Source: Ricordea florida
Lineage: Eukaryota; Cnidaria; Anthozoa; Corallimorpharia; Ricordeidae
Assembly (NCBI GenBank): GCA_949710005.1
Contig: OX453278.1
Location: forward strand, 6,808,597-6,872,596
Length of the DNA: 64,000 nt
Direction of reading: 5' to 3'
The translations under genes and the position numbers were made by a program. Positions 30,426 to 39,191 of this stretch are shown one piece after another. The notes under the pieces are model-generated. The model had not been told where the DNA came from and did not search any database. It was given only the letters and a program-made list of their open reading frames with translations. Within the stretch, counting starts at the first letter, position 1. Each line of letters begins with the position of its first letter.

Positions 30426-32023
30426 TAACGAAATAAAAACCAGGATAATAATGCTCCTCCAATTGCAAAAATAAAAAGATTAGTTTGGTGAGAAGATGTT
30501 TCCACATTACTTATTTGAACTTCATCCTTATTTTGTGTTTTTTCAATACTTGGTTGTGGTTTGGTATTTAATAAAACCTTTGAAGTTCCCAAACTGTGTT
30601 TTATTCCGACTGTTTTTGTTTCGTTGTTTACTGAATTATTTACTCCAAATTTCATATCATCTGTTACTCTTTTCAAAGCATTATTATACCCAACGATACT
30701 TTCGGTATTTATTATTAAATTGCTTGGCATTAACCAAACTCCAGGAGCAACAGCCAAGTCAAGCCGAGATTTTGATTCTTGTACCGCCAATTGGTATTTT
30801 TGAATAGACTTTGCAACATCATTTTCAATCACAGTACTTTCAAATAATTTTCCAAAATTTTGTTGCGTTTCGATTCCTCCTCCACCTTTATTAACAATTG
30901 AAGTTCTAGTATTTACTTGCGCTCCTAAAATACAATAAACAAAAGCTTCAATTGATCTATTTATTCTTCCTAAACCAGCCATTGTTAATCCTTTGCAATA
31001 CTCTGGTATAAACCAAGCATATTGAAAATCAGCAAAGCTATCATTTCGCAGCATAGATATTAAATTTCCGTCAATTTTTTTACCCCCATCATCTGAAAAT
31101 CTATTTCCATAGCTAGGCCAAATGTTGGCTTCTGTATCGTAATTTCTTATTTTTCTGACATTTTGTGATCCTCCACCTTTTCCTTGATATTCTTGTGATC
31201 CGGGTACTTTATCTTTATCAACATATCCTTTTCCGTAATCAATGAAAACATCTCCCACTCCATGATTTGCACCTCCCTTAAATCTAAAATCAGCTAAAGG
31301 TTTATTCAATCCCTTGAAATCTTGATCATTACTTAATCCAAATTCAGCGCATAATCTATTATAAGCATTTTTGTTGTAAATATTATTTTTTGCGGAAAAA
31401 GTATCTTTATCTGGAAGAGGAACTTTTAGCTCATATATTATTCTTCTTATCGTAAAGTAAATGTGAAATATAAAAAAACTTTTTACTACTTTTGGGTAAT
31501 TCAAAATATCACCTAAACCTATTCCGCAGCCGGCTGTTGCGCACCAAACAGCCATGTTTAATTGCTGCGGCCATTGACTAATATTTGGTTTATTCAACCA
31601 AGCTCTAGCTTCTTTTCCGCTTTTAAGTTCTACGGTTTGATTTTTGAATATATTCTTCATTGGGGCTGTGAAACTATCTTTTTCTGAAACATAAATATTC
31701 AAAAATATCAGCATTTTTGTTACATCGTTTGCGAATTGATCGAAACTAACTCCTGGTATTGGATAAGTTTTTGTTGTTAATGTTAAACTTTTTGGAAACG
31801 AACTTTTTTTAACGGTTGCGTTTAATCCCAAATCTTCCCATAATGATAGTTTCAACTTATTTGAAAGATTCTCGGTCCATGTTTCTCCAGAAGGATCATC
31901 GTCGGACATAATAGTTGTGTTATTAACTTTCCATTTAATATAACCGCCGAATGGATCAGCCACAAATGAAAATTTATTGAGATCGGCTTTTGGGTAACGA
32001 GTTGTGAAATCACTAAATAACAT
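30425..32023 (-). CDS. Conserved C-terminally anchored virion-type protein, 532 aa (inner)
   Basis: Start chosen at 32023 (MLFSDFTTRYPKADL) because it aligns with the outer start MLFGDFRNRYPKANL; the frame stays open upstream to 32122. It shares the blocks WCATAGCGI, YFTIRRIIYELKVPLPD and APGVWLMPSNLIINTES with 20351-21904. The middle region (about residues 215-320) is more variable, and this version is longer there. A C-terminal hydrophobic anchor ends LLSWFLFR. Function unknown, probably structural. Confidence 0.75.
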   Translation of the reverse strand: MLFSDFTTRYPKADLNKFSFVADPFGGYIKWKVNNTTIMSDDDPSGETWTENLSNKLKLSLWEDLGLNATVKKSSFPKSLTLTTKTYPIPGVSFDQFANDVTKMLIFLNIYVSEKDSFTAPMKNIFKNQTVELKSGKEARAWLNKPNISQWPQQLNMAVWCATAGCGIGLGDILNYPKVVKSFFIFHIYFTIRRIIYELKVPLPDKDTFSAKNNIYNKNAYNRLCAEFGLSNDQDFKGLNKPLADFRFKGGANHGVGDVFIDYGKGYVDKDKVPGSQEYQGKGGGSQNVRKIRNYDTEANIWPSYGNRFSDDGGKKIDGNLISMLRNDSFADFQYAWFIPEYCKGLTMAGLGRINRSIEAFVYCILGAQVNTRTSIVNKGGGGIETQQNFGKLFESTVIENDVAKSIQKYQLAVQESKSRLDLAVAPGVWLMPSNLIINTESIVGYNNALKRVTDDMKFGVNNSVNNETKTVGIKHSLGTSKVLLNTKPQPSIEKTQNKDEVQISNVETSSHQTNLFIFAIGGALLSWFLFR

Positions 32024-32077
32024 CTTATTCTTTTGTGTTTCAAAAAGTGTGATCTTTAAATCTTTAAGAATAAGATG
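32021..32077. promoter_or_regulatory. Inverted repeat around the start of the 532-aa gene
   Basis: CATCTTATTCTT (32021-32032) and AAGAATAAGATG (32066-32077), with ATCTTTAAA at 32052-32060 in the loop. Same layout as 21902-21958. Confidence 0.6.
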
Positions 32078-32125
32078 TTCCTGCAAAACAATTACAGCCA
32101 ACTTCGGTTTTCTCATATACAAGTT

Positions 32126-32731
32126 TTAATGACCTTTCTCTCCTACGAGTTCTTTTAAAAGATCTTCTCGAACTTTCTTCCTTATTATACTCATGTCGAA
32201 ATTTTTTTGGTCTTCTTTTCTGAACTTTTGCCGAACTTCTTGTTTCAATTTCTGAAACTTTTCCAATTCAGCTAAAATTATGGAAAATTCTTGATCTGAT
32301 ATTACATTATCTTTCATAGCCTTAGAGACCAAATCTGTAATGGTGTTTAATTTAGATTTTGCAATAGCGACGGTTTGCTCGTGTTTACTAACTTTGCTGG
32401 AAAGATTTTTAGATACAATTCCAAATCCGATTGAGAAAACTCCAAAAAATCCACCAACTACACCCAAAGGAACACCAACAATAGCGCCGAAACCTGTGAG
32501 AGAAGTTCCTAACCCGCTTGCTGATAGAAGAACAGAAATAAATCCTCCAGAAACACTAATTTTTGCGCATATTCCTCTTGCTCTATTATATTTTTTCCTC
32601 ACTTCTTCGTAATGTTTAATTTCCTTCTCGAGATTTTGCAAAACTTCACTCGATTTCTGCAATCTGAAATTAATTGTACTTTCTTCATTTTTTGGTTGTA
32701 ATTGAGGATAAATTCCATTGTATTCACCCAT
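32126..32731 (-). CDS. Membrane protein with coiled coil, 201 aa (inner)
   Basis: Homologue of 22021-22638: shared FRLQKSSEVLQNLEKEIKHY helix, Gly-rich hydrophobic centre and the LLKEL(T/V)GEKGH end. ATCTTTAGA lies at 32756-32764 upstream. Confidence 0.7.
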   Translation of the reverse strand: MGEYNGIYPQLQPKNEESTINFRLQKSSEVLQNLEKEIKHYEEVRKKYNRARGICAKISVSGGFISVLLSASGLGTSLTGFGAIVGVPLGVVGGFFGVFSIGFGIVSKNLSSKVSKHEQTVAIAKSKLNTITDLVSKAMKDNVISDQEFSIILAELEKFQKLKQEVRQKFRKEDQKNFDMSIIRKKVREDLLKELVGEKGH

Positions 32732-32769
32732 ATTGTTTTACTGGTCATAAAGGATATCTTTAGATTAGG

Positions 32770-33948
32770 TTACTTACTTTTCTTTTTCATACTTTCCACA
32801 AAATATAAAACTACTGCCATGATCAAAAGCCAAGCATTCTTTCCTAAAAACCCTATCGCCTCACCAGCTGTTTTAAAAAGAAAGCTAACTATAGCTCCCA
32901 CCATTCCAGGTAATATTTGCCCTAATTTTTTCCCTAAAGTTTTTAATCCATTACCAACCTTTCCTCCCAACGCGGATAAACCTTTGGAAAGACTAGAAAC
33001 GATAACACCAATTACTGCACCAACAGCGCTTAAAACCGCAAAAACAGTAAATCCATACTTTTTGAATATATACTTTAATTTCTCCCTAAGTGGCAAATTT
33101 TTGAAGATTTCTTCTCTTCTGCTTTCAATATCTGATAATTGTTCTGCGTTTGAAATTTCTTTATTTCTAATTCGTTCATTTAATTTATCAACCTCGGATT
33201 TTAATCGTTCATTGCTTTGTTTTAATTTTGATTCATTTGATTTATCCTTCTTATATTTGTCTATTTCTTCTTTGTATAATTTTACCTCTTCCAAAATTTT
33301 CTCCGCTTGTATTTTTAATTCTATATTCTGTTTAACGGTTTGATCGAAAAGACTTTTAGTCTCTGCTTTTTTTTCCTGTTGCCTCCCAATGAATTCTCTA
33401 AGTTCTTTTTCTCTTTCTTCGTATTTACTAATTTCCAGAGGATATACTTCTACTGCCGCTTTCAATCCTTGCAAAGCATTATCTAATTCCTTAAGTTTTT
33501 CACCGGACTGTTCTAATTCTGAGGTGGCATTATTGTATTTTTCCAACATGCTTTCATAATCAGCACCCAGTTCTTTTCTCATTGCTTTTGGCAAATCTTC
33601 AACTCTAAGATTTTTATCTTTATCAATTATGATATGCTTGACGGAATTTCCCCTATTACTTAATCTCCCAGTTATACTCCCATCTTCTTCAAATTCAACA
33701 TTAAATGTTGCATCCCTCGGATTGAATTCTGGAAAATAACGTTTGAGTTCTTGGCCCGCTTCTCGCCTCCTATCATATTCCTCATCTCTAAAATTATCCG
33801 CCTCCTCCGCAGGCCGATCCAATTCAGCCGGCTCGGGTTGGTAATAATCCCAATCAGGATATTCCGGCTGGTTTGTGGATGTAATCGTATCCGTTTCTTC
33901 ATCATCATTATTTCTTGCAAAATCTTCCATTTGCATATCTTCTTCCAT
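32770..33948 (-). CDS. Acidic coiled-coil membrane protein, 392 aa (inner)
   Basis: Start set at 33948 (MEEDMQMEDF) to match the outer MEEEIPLEDF; an in-frame ATG five codons upstream at 33963 is also possible. Central coiled coil, then three C-terminal hydrophobic segments (VFAVLSAVGAVIGVIV, MVGAIVSFLFKTAGEAIGFL, AWLLIMAVVLYFVE) and a basic end. Homologue of 22677-23912. ATCTTTAGA at 33973-33981. Confidence 0.7.
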   Translation of the reverse strand: MEEDMQMEDFARNNDDEETDTITSTNQPEYPDWDYYQPEPAELDRPAEEADNFRDEEYDRRREAGQELKRYFPEFNPRDATFNVEFEEDGSITGRLSNRGNSVKHIIIDKDKNLRVEDLPKAMRKELGADYESMLEKYNNATSELEQSGEKLKELDNALQGLKAAVEVYPLEISKYEEREKELREFIGRQQEKKAETKSLFDQTVKQNIELKIQAEKILEEVKLYKEEIDKYKKDKSNESKLKQSNERLKSEVDKLNERIRNKEISNAEQLSDIESRREEIFKNLPLREKLKYIFKKYGFTVFAVLSAVGAVIGVIVSSLSKGLSALGGKVGNGLKTLGKKLGQILPGMVGAIVSFLFKTAGEAIGFLGKNAWLLIMAVVLYFVESMKKKSK

Positions 33949-34038
33949 GATTTTTTTACTCATCAGCGATAAATCTTTAGACTTCTTAGGGTTGAAAAAA
34001 TTGATATTTAAAAAGAAAACATGTAAATAAAATCAAAT

Positions 34039-34302
34039 ATGAGTAACGAAGAACAAGAATACAAAACTATCAGAATTAGTACTAATGATTTAATTAATTA
34101 CGCCGGGAAATTAGGAATAAATATTTCTCCTAGCGATGCTAATAGATGTTTAGGTGCAACGAAGAAAGTAGTGAATAACAGTATAGACCCATTAAAACTC
34201 AAAAGAGAACTTAGGGATAAATTATGCAAAATACATGGAATAGAAAATGATAATAGCATCGATGATAACGAAATGCTTAAGAAACTATACTCGAAAAAAT
34301 AA
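34039..34302 (+). CDS. 87 aa cargo protein (inner), unknown
   Basis: Small, charged and helical (KTIRISTNDLINYAGKLGIN...), with no recognised domain. It occupies the slot that holds the 273-aa gene in the outer element and is followed by the same hairpin. Its conserved setting between promoter-like sequence and terminator hairpin supports a real gene. Confidence 0.55.
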   Translation: MSNEEQEYKTIRISTNDLINYAGKLGINISPSDANRCLGATKKVVNNSIDPLKLKRELRDKLCKIHGIENDNSIDDNEMLKKLYSKK

Positions 34303-34311
34303 ATATACTTA

Positions 34312-34343
34312 TGTTATATAACCCAATTACTGGTTACATAACA
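34312..34343. terminator. 32-bp convergent-gene hairpin, copy 4
   Basis: Arms TGTTATATAACC and GGTTACATAACA, between the 87-aa gene (+) and the 130-aa gene (-). Confidence 0.7.
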
Positions 34344-34349
34344 ATATTT

Positions 34350-34742
34350 TTATAATAATTTACTTACCGCATACCCTAAACCCAACATCCCGGCTCCGAC
34401 ATATACCATTTCTCCAGTCTTTTGTTCTTCGCTTGGTTTGTAATAATCAGAGAATTTTGGTTCATTCATTTGCCCGTACAATTCAAAAGCCTGATTTGTC
34501 GCCGAAATATTTTTTGATGCTTGGTATTTTTCATCTTTTTTCTTATTTTCCCAATCAAGCATTTTTTGTCTGTTTTCCTGATATTCTTGATAATCTTTTT
34601 CGTATTTTTCCATTGCCTTATCATGTCGTATTCTTTCTGTATCCACTCTATGGCCTAGAATTTTTTGGGCAATAATATTTCCGCCAGTAAATGCCGTTGC
34701 ATTCAATATAGCCCCACCAATCATCATTCCTATTGCTGCCAT
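34350..34742 (-). CDS. Small membrane protein, 130 aa (inner)
   Basis: Homologue of 24894-25286, with the same N-terminal Gly/Ala hydrophobic stretch, charged helix and C-terminal VYVGAGMLGLGYAVSKLL segment. Same length as the outer copy. 4 bp from its neighbour. Confidence 0.7.
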   Translation of the reverse strand: MAAIGMMIGGAILNATAFTGGNIIAQKILGHRVDTERIRHDKAMEKYEKDYQEYQENRQKMLDWENKKKDEKYQASKNISATNQAFELYGQMNEPKFSDYYKPSEEQKTGEMVYVGAGMLGLGYAVSKLL

Positions 34743-34746
34743 AATT

Positions 34747-34965
34747 TTATTTAGGTAAAATCTTTTGATCCTCTAAATATGTTTTAAGATACATGCTTCC
34801 GGATAATACCGCGACCCATTTTGCGTAATTCGTAATACTCGAGGACGGATCACTCAAAAATGATTCTTTCATCATCTTTTTAGCTACATACCCAACTCCA
34901 GCCCCCAATCCGATAAGTACCGCTGAATCAGTTACAGTTTTCACAAGTTTGTTTTCGGTTGACAT
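34747..34965 (-). CDS. Small two-helix membrane protein, 72 aa (inner)
   Basis: Differs from the outer copy (25291-25509) at only two residues by eye (SSEN/STEN and KKVMK/KKMMK). Two hydrophobic helices; unknown role, likely a particle membrane protein. Confidence 0.7.
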   Translation of the reverse strand: MSTENKLVKTVTDSAVLIGLGAGVGYVAKKMMKESFLSDPSSSITNYAKWVAVLSGSMYLKTYLEDQKILPK

Positions 34966-35010
34966 AATTTTTTACTGTACCATTGAGAAACTTTTAAATG
35001 ACTTTTGAGA

Positions 35011-35433
35011 TTATTCCATTCCTAAAGATTTTGGAGTTAAATGCAATGGAATTTTTGCGGGCTGGGGTATTTGTGGAACTTGTGATAAGTCGGGTATCCT
35101 ATTTTTATATTCTGTATATCCATCTCTAGCTTTTTCCCGATATCTCATAAAAAGATCAAATGCTGTAAACCCCAATCCAATAACGGATAAAACAGTAGTA
35201 AAAGATAACTCGGGCAACCAGGATTTCGCAACTCGCCCCGCAGGGACTGGATCATCTTCCTCTTCGCGTTTCATCTCCCTGGCTAATGCTTCTTTTGCTT
35301 TTTTATTATATTCTGCTAATTTCTTACCAGCCGCAACCTTTTTAGGATCCTTATCCTTCTTTCTATTAGCAATATTCTCAGGTATTGGATCAGAAGTAAT
35401 TCTCTCAACGTTTTGCTCATTTTGTTCAGACAT
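35011..35433 (-). CDS. Lys-rich single-pass membrane protein, 140 aa (inner)
   Basis: Homologue of 25573-26007 with the conserved DPKKVAAGKKLAEYNKKAKE block, one hydrophobic segment (LSFTTVLSVIGLGFTAFDLF) and a Pro-rich end terminating in LTPKSLGME. Confidence 0.7.
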   Translation of the reverse strand: MSEQNEQNVERITSDPIPENIANRKKDKDPKKVAAGKKLAEYNKKAKEALAREMKREEEDDPVPAGRVAKSWLPELSFTTVLSVIGLGFTAFDLFMRYREKARDGYTEYKNRIPDLSQVPQIPQPAKIPLHLTPKSLGME

Positions 35434-35470
35434 TGTTATTTAGATGCTACAGATAAGTTTTTAGATCTGT

Positions 35471-36052
35471 TTAATACACAGTATCAACTCCGTCAGTAGA
35501 TTGCTTAGTATTATGCTCCAGCTCTGCTGGGGAGGCGCTAGCGCGCCGATCAGTTGTGCTATCATTTACTGGTTCTTGTTTATTTTTGTTGAATTTTATG
35601 TGTTTTGCTACCTGGAATATCCCGCTAGCAAGTGCTGCCAGTCTTCCTGATTTCAACGCCAAGAACCCGACAATGTTTGTTAGTTCGCGATTAACCAAAT
35701 CATCATTCTTCAGATCATTGCAAAGAGCTTCTATATCATCCACTGGAACTAAATAAGAAATAACTTTGGAAACCAATTGAAGGGATGAATCTACCAATCC
35801 ACCGTTAATTTTCTTTCCCATTACAGACTGATATCGATTAAAATATTTTTCTACATCACGTTCTGATAATTTTTTTACATCACCCAGACTCATATCAACC
35901 CCTAAATATTCTTTTGTTGTTCCAAGCACTGCGAGAATGGCTAGCGATTCTTGTTTGATTTCAAGATCCTCACTTTGATTAGTATCATTTTTTACCCCAG
36001 TTTTTTCTGTTCCTCCCTGAGGTTGATCAATGTAATCTTCTGGCTTTGTCAT
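35471..36052 (-). CDS. Conserved helical protein, 193 aa (inner)
   Basis: Start set at the ATG at 36052 (MTKPEDYIDQPQGG), which matches the outer start; the frame is open further upstream into the ATPase gene. Homologue of 26045-26605. Five base pairs separate it from the ATPase stop. Unknown function. Confidence 0.65.
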   Translation of the reverse strand: MTKPEDYIDQPQGGTEKTGVKNDTNQSEDLEIKQESLAILAVLGTTKEYLGVDMSLGDVKKLSERDVEKYFNRYQSVMGKKINGGLVDSSLQLVSKVISYLVPVDDIEALCNDLKNDDLVNRELTNIVGFLALKSGRLAALASGIFQVAKHIKFNKNKQEPVNDSTTDRRASASPAELEHNTKQSTDGVDTVY

Positions 36053-36057
36053 CTTTG

Positions 36058-36699
36058 TTAAATCACTTCGGGTATCTCTAAATAGCAATTAAATGGATAT
36101 CGCAAAGATAAACATAACCTAGAATATTTTTCAGTTTTCAGGAGTTTTGCAAACTTTTTACCCAATTCATAATCCAAATCGCCGCCGTAATCTTCGAAAA
36201 ACATTTTCATACCTTTCTGCGACGGATTATGAAAAGTAACAACACATGCCACATTTTCTCGGAATGGTTTTGCTATGGATGTTAATTGCTGGGTTAGAAC
36301 CCAAACTGATAATCCGTGATGTCTTCCGGAGAACGCTAAATCTATAAATTTATTGGATCTTTTCTTCAGATCGGAGGATACAGCGCAATCATCAAGAATT
36401 ATTAGCGTATTGGTTCCGGAGAATAAAGTTTGACAATCAGTTAGTAACTCATTAATATCCTCAACGTTACTTGCATCTGGAGATAATACATAAAAATGTT
36501 TATCCCCAAAGGCAAAATTATGATAAGTTTTATTTTTAGAATAAGTCGGGCAAATTAAAACAATATATTCAAAAACTTTCCGGAATGGGCCTCGGAGCTG
36601 TTCAATTAAATACTTTGTTTTTCCACAATTTGTGGGCCCTGTTATAATACAATGAAATGGTATTTTATCTCTCAAATCTTCCATGATTTTTTGTATCAT
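36058..36699 (-). CDS. A32/FtsK-type genome-packaging ATPase (inner)
   Basis: 213 aa with Walker A GPTNCGKT, Walker B LIILDDCA and VLTQQ, nearly the same protein as 26612-27253. It lies 4 bp after the major capsid gene. Predicted motor for DNA packaging. Confidence 0.93.
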   Translation of the reverse strand: MIQKIMEDLRDKIPFHCIITGPTNCGKTKYLIEQLRGPFRKVFEYIVLICPTYSKNKTYHNFAFGDKHFYVLSPDASNVEDINELLTDCQTLFSGTNTLIILDDCAVSSDLKKRSNKFIDLAFSGRHHGLSVWVLTQQLTSIAKPFRENVACVVTFHNPSQKGMKMFFEDYGGDLDYELGKKFAKLLKTEKYSRLCLSLRYPFNCYLEIPEVI

Positions 36700-36703
36700 A
36701 ACA

Positions 36704-37948
36704 TCAGTACTTTATAGATCTCAAACTGGAATTCATAATCTCCAGCATTGCGTCGGCAACGACAAACATATGGCAAGTTATGGTTCCAGATCCGCTTTGT
36801 TTCCTTTTAATTTCTATTTTTACACCATCATGGGTATTATTTAGAGCCAATCCTCCGCCGTGAATGCTATTATCCGGATGGGTTCTAGTATCAACCCAAA
36901 GAGCAAACTTATCCGCGTAAAATTCTTTTTCTTTCAAAGAAATCTGCAAACCATCATCCCTGTGAAATCTCTTTTTCACGGATTCCCAAAGATCGGAAGG
37001 AATCATTCCTCTAGAGTATATTCTATTTGGAACTCCATCCACATCTATTTCTACGGAAGATATACCCGGGTTATAAAAATTTTCAGAATCCCTTGCTCCT
37101 TCAGCCTGAGCTGTGAAAAACAAAAACAATATTCCAGTCATTGATCTTCTTGGGAGATTAATGTGCTGATTAATAACACCATCTCCGCCAACGGAAAAGG
37201 TAAAAGTTTTGTGAAGAGTAATATTCTCATAAAAGAAACCCTTACCAACTTGATATGCGGCTTGAGCCTCACGCGCCAAATATTCGCTAGAAATTGAGGA
37301 ATATTCTAACTCTAGATTTTTGATTGAATATGATGGTGGTTTAGTTTTATCGGAATAAATAAGAATATTATTAATTGGAGCAAGAGTAATCTCAAATATC
37401 AGATGGTTTTCTAGGGCTTTGGGGTAAAAAACACCATGATCATTTAGGATGGGGTGGTTAATTGGTATTCTATACTTTGTCCCGTGAATTCTCGCCAAAA
37501 CGATTTCTTTCTGATCTATTCCTGTTTTTGCGTCGCCAGATTTTGTTCTATGTTTTCTAATATCAAGAGAAGAAATTCCTTGTTTTAATCTATCTTCTCT
37601 TTCTTCATTGGTTAAAAATAAATCTCGATATGTTTGAAATAAATCATATCTTTGGGTATCTTGCAATGTTTCTCCTCCAAAAAGAACTTTCATTCTGGTA
37701 ACAAGATTACGACCAACGTTATTGACAAGGGTGTTATTGGCGTGCCCCTCCACATCCAAATCGAAGAGAAGAGATACACTTCCGGGGACAATAACCAAAT
37801 TCTCTGCTAATTTTGGAATATTTATATACAATGTTTCTCCTGGGCTGGCTGAAGATGGGTTGAGGGTAATTCTATTCAATGTAGATTCTGCTTTCAAACC
37901 AAAGGGTTCTTTGGGAATTCTGTTTGGATTAATTTTCTCAGACGTCAT
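36704..37948 (-). CDS. Double-jelly-roll major capsid protein (inner), intact
   Basis: 414 aa hexon-type major capsid protein. It opens MTSEKINPNRIPKEPFGL and is beta-rich throughout, with conserved VLFGGETLQDTQRYDLFQTY, NHPILNDHGVFYPKALENH and LPRRSMTGILFLF blocks. It differs from the outer N-terminal part at five of the first 119 residues. Position beside the packaging ATPase and its length fit Polinton capsid proteins, which build an icosahedral shell. The 15-bp AATTTATAAGATACT motif is just upstream. Confidence 0.88.
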   Translation of the reverse strand: MTSEKINPNRIPKEPFGLKAESTLNRITLNPSSASPGETLYINIPKLAENLVIVPGSVSLLFDLDVEGHANNTLVNNVGRNLVTRMKVLFGGETLQDTQRYDLFQTYRDLFLTNEEREDRLKQGISSLDIRKHRTKSGDAKTGIDQKEIVLARIHGTKYRIPINHPILNDHGVFYPKALENHLIFEITLAPINNILIYSDKTKPPSYSIKNLELEYSSISSEYLAREAQAAYQVGKGFFYENITLHKTFTFSVGGDGVINQHINLPRRSMTGILFLFFTAQAEGARDSENFYNPGISSVEIDVDGVPNRIYSRGMIPSDLWESVKKRFHRDDGLQISLKEKEFYADKFALWVDTRTHPDNSIHGGGLALNNTHDGVKIEIKRKQSGSGTITCHMFVVADAMLEIMNSSLRSIKY

Positions 37949-37952
37949 TGTA

Positions 37953-37967
37953 AATTTATAAGATACT
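37953..37967 (-). promoter_or_regulatory. 15-bp motif upstream of capsid gene (inner)
   Basis: AATTTATAAGATACT on the plus strand, that is AGTATCTTATAAATT toward the gene, 5 bp before the ATG. Exact copies at 38171-38185, 45186-45200 and 45404-45418. It contains a TATA-like core. Confidence 0.6.
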
Positions 37968-37978
37968 TTGGTTACCCT

Positions 37979-38167
37979 TTAAACCGGCTTCGCCTTCTCT
38001 AACTTATCAATATGTTTTAATAGACCCTCTCTCGTCTCGGGAATTAAAGTCATAATATTAAAAATTTTATCCCCATCTTCCATATATAGAATTTTTTTCC
38101 TGATAATTTTTTTCATGAGATTAATTTGGTATTCACTAAATTTTATTTCTTCTTCCGCCTCCACCAT
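37979..38167 (-). CDS. Conserved 62 aa protein (inner)
   Basis: Basic, helical and almost the same as 45212-45400 (shared KFSEYQINLMKKIIRKKILY). Divergent from the integrase with a 31-bp promoter gap. Too short to classify; conservation and placement support a real gene. Confidence 0.65.
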   Translation of the reverse strand: MVEAEEEIKFSEYQINLMKKIIRKKILYMEDGDKIFNIMTLIPETREGLLKHIDKLEKAKPV

Positions 38168-38170
38168 TTT

Positions 38171-38185
38171 AATTTATAAGATACT
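38171..38185. promoter_or_regulatory. 15-bp motif in the divergent 62-aa / integrase promoter (inner)
   Basis: AATTTATAAGATACT, exact copy, between the two start codons. Confidence 0.6.
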
Positions 38186-38198
38186 TGTTTATTTTTAA

Positions 38199-39191
38199 AT
38201 GAATAACGAAAAGATACTCTCTAAAATATATTATTCAGCTGAAGGATATTGGAAAGGATATTCTGCAATTCCAAAATTGGCTGAGAAAGCGAAAGTAAGT
38301 GAAAATGAGGCAAAACAATGGCTGCAGAAACAGGCAATTTGGCAAATCTATCTGCCTGCTCCTAAATATATACCAAGGTCGCACTGGACTGTGGATAAAC
38401 CCAATCAGATTCACCAAGCCGATTTATTATTTTTACCGCACGATAGAGTTGGAAGAAAAACTTATAAATATGCGTTAGTTTTAGTTGATATCGCCTCGAG
38501 ATATAAAGATGCTGAGCCATTAACCTCAAAAGAAAGTCGAGAGATATCAGAAGCTTTTAAGAAAATATATTCTAGAAGATTGAAATACCCAAAAACATTA
38601 ATGGTTGATCCTGGAAAAGAATTTATGGGAGAAGTTAGTAAACTCATGAATTACCATAATGTGAAAATACAAAGAAGCGAAGCCGGTAATCATAGAGCTC
38701 AAGCATTTGTAGAAAGCGCAAACAGAATATTAGGAGAAAAATTATTTAGTCATCAATATGCACAGGAAATGGTTAGTGATGATCGATCGCGTGTATGGGT
38801 GAAAAGATTACCAGATATTCTGAAAACTTTGAATAACACACTTATTAGAATAACCGGTAAAAAGCCCGATGAGGCTATAAAACTGAAAGAGACGAATATT
38901 GAACCCAAAAATTATCAGCGGGCGGTTGGGCTTGATGAGGTTAGATTGCCGCCTATTGTTAAAGTTAGATATTTATTATTGCCGGGCGAACTCGAAGGCG
39001 GAGAAAGAAGACGAGCTACTGATCCTATTTGGAGTATCAAAGTTTATAGTATCTCTAGAAGCGTTATTTCGACCAATCAACCGGTTTTATATTATTTAAT
39101 TGATGGGCCGCGGCGAGGATTTGTGAGGGAAGAATTACAAGTTATTCCTTATGATACTAAGTTACCACCCAATTCTGTTTTAGCCCGATAA
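38199..39191 (+). CDS. Retrovirus-type integrase (inner)
   Basis: 330 aa RNase-H-fold integrase. An N-terminal region (SKIYYSAEGYWKGYSAIPKL) typical of Polinton integrases precedes the catalytic core. The putative acidic triad is D75 (HQADLL), D137 (MVDPGKEF) and E172 (FVESAN), close to DD35E spacing. The C-terminus has SH3-like strand content. It would insert element ends and create the 5-bp duplications. It converges with the polymerase gene, and the two 3' ends overlap by 43 bp. Confidence 0.93.
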   Translation: MNNEKILSKIYYSAEGYWKGYSAIPKLAEKAKVSENEAKQWLQKQAIWQIYLPAPKYIPRSHWTVDKPNQIHQADLLFLPHDRVGRKTYKYALVLVDIASRYKDAEPLTSKESREISEAFKKIYSRRLKYPKTLMVDPGKEFMGEVSKLMNYHNVKIQRSEAGNHRAQAFVESANRILGEKLFSHQYAQEMVSDDRSRVWVKRLPDILKTLNNTLIRITGKKPDEAIKLKETNIEPKNYQRAVGLDEVRLPPIVKVRYLLLPGELEGGERRRATDPIWSIKVYSISRSVISTNQPVLYYLIDGPRRGFVREELQVIPYDTKLPPNSVLAR

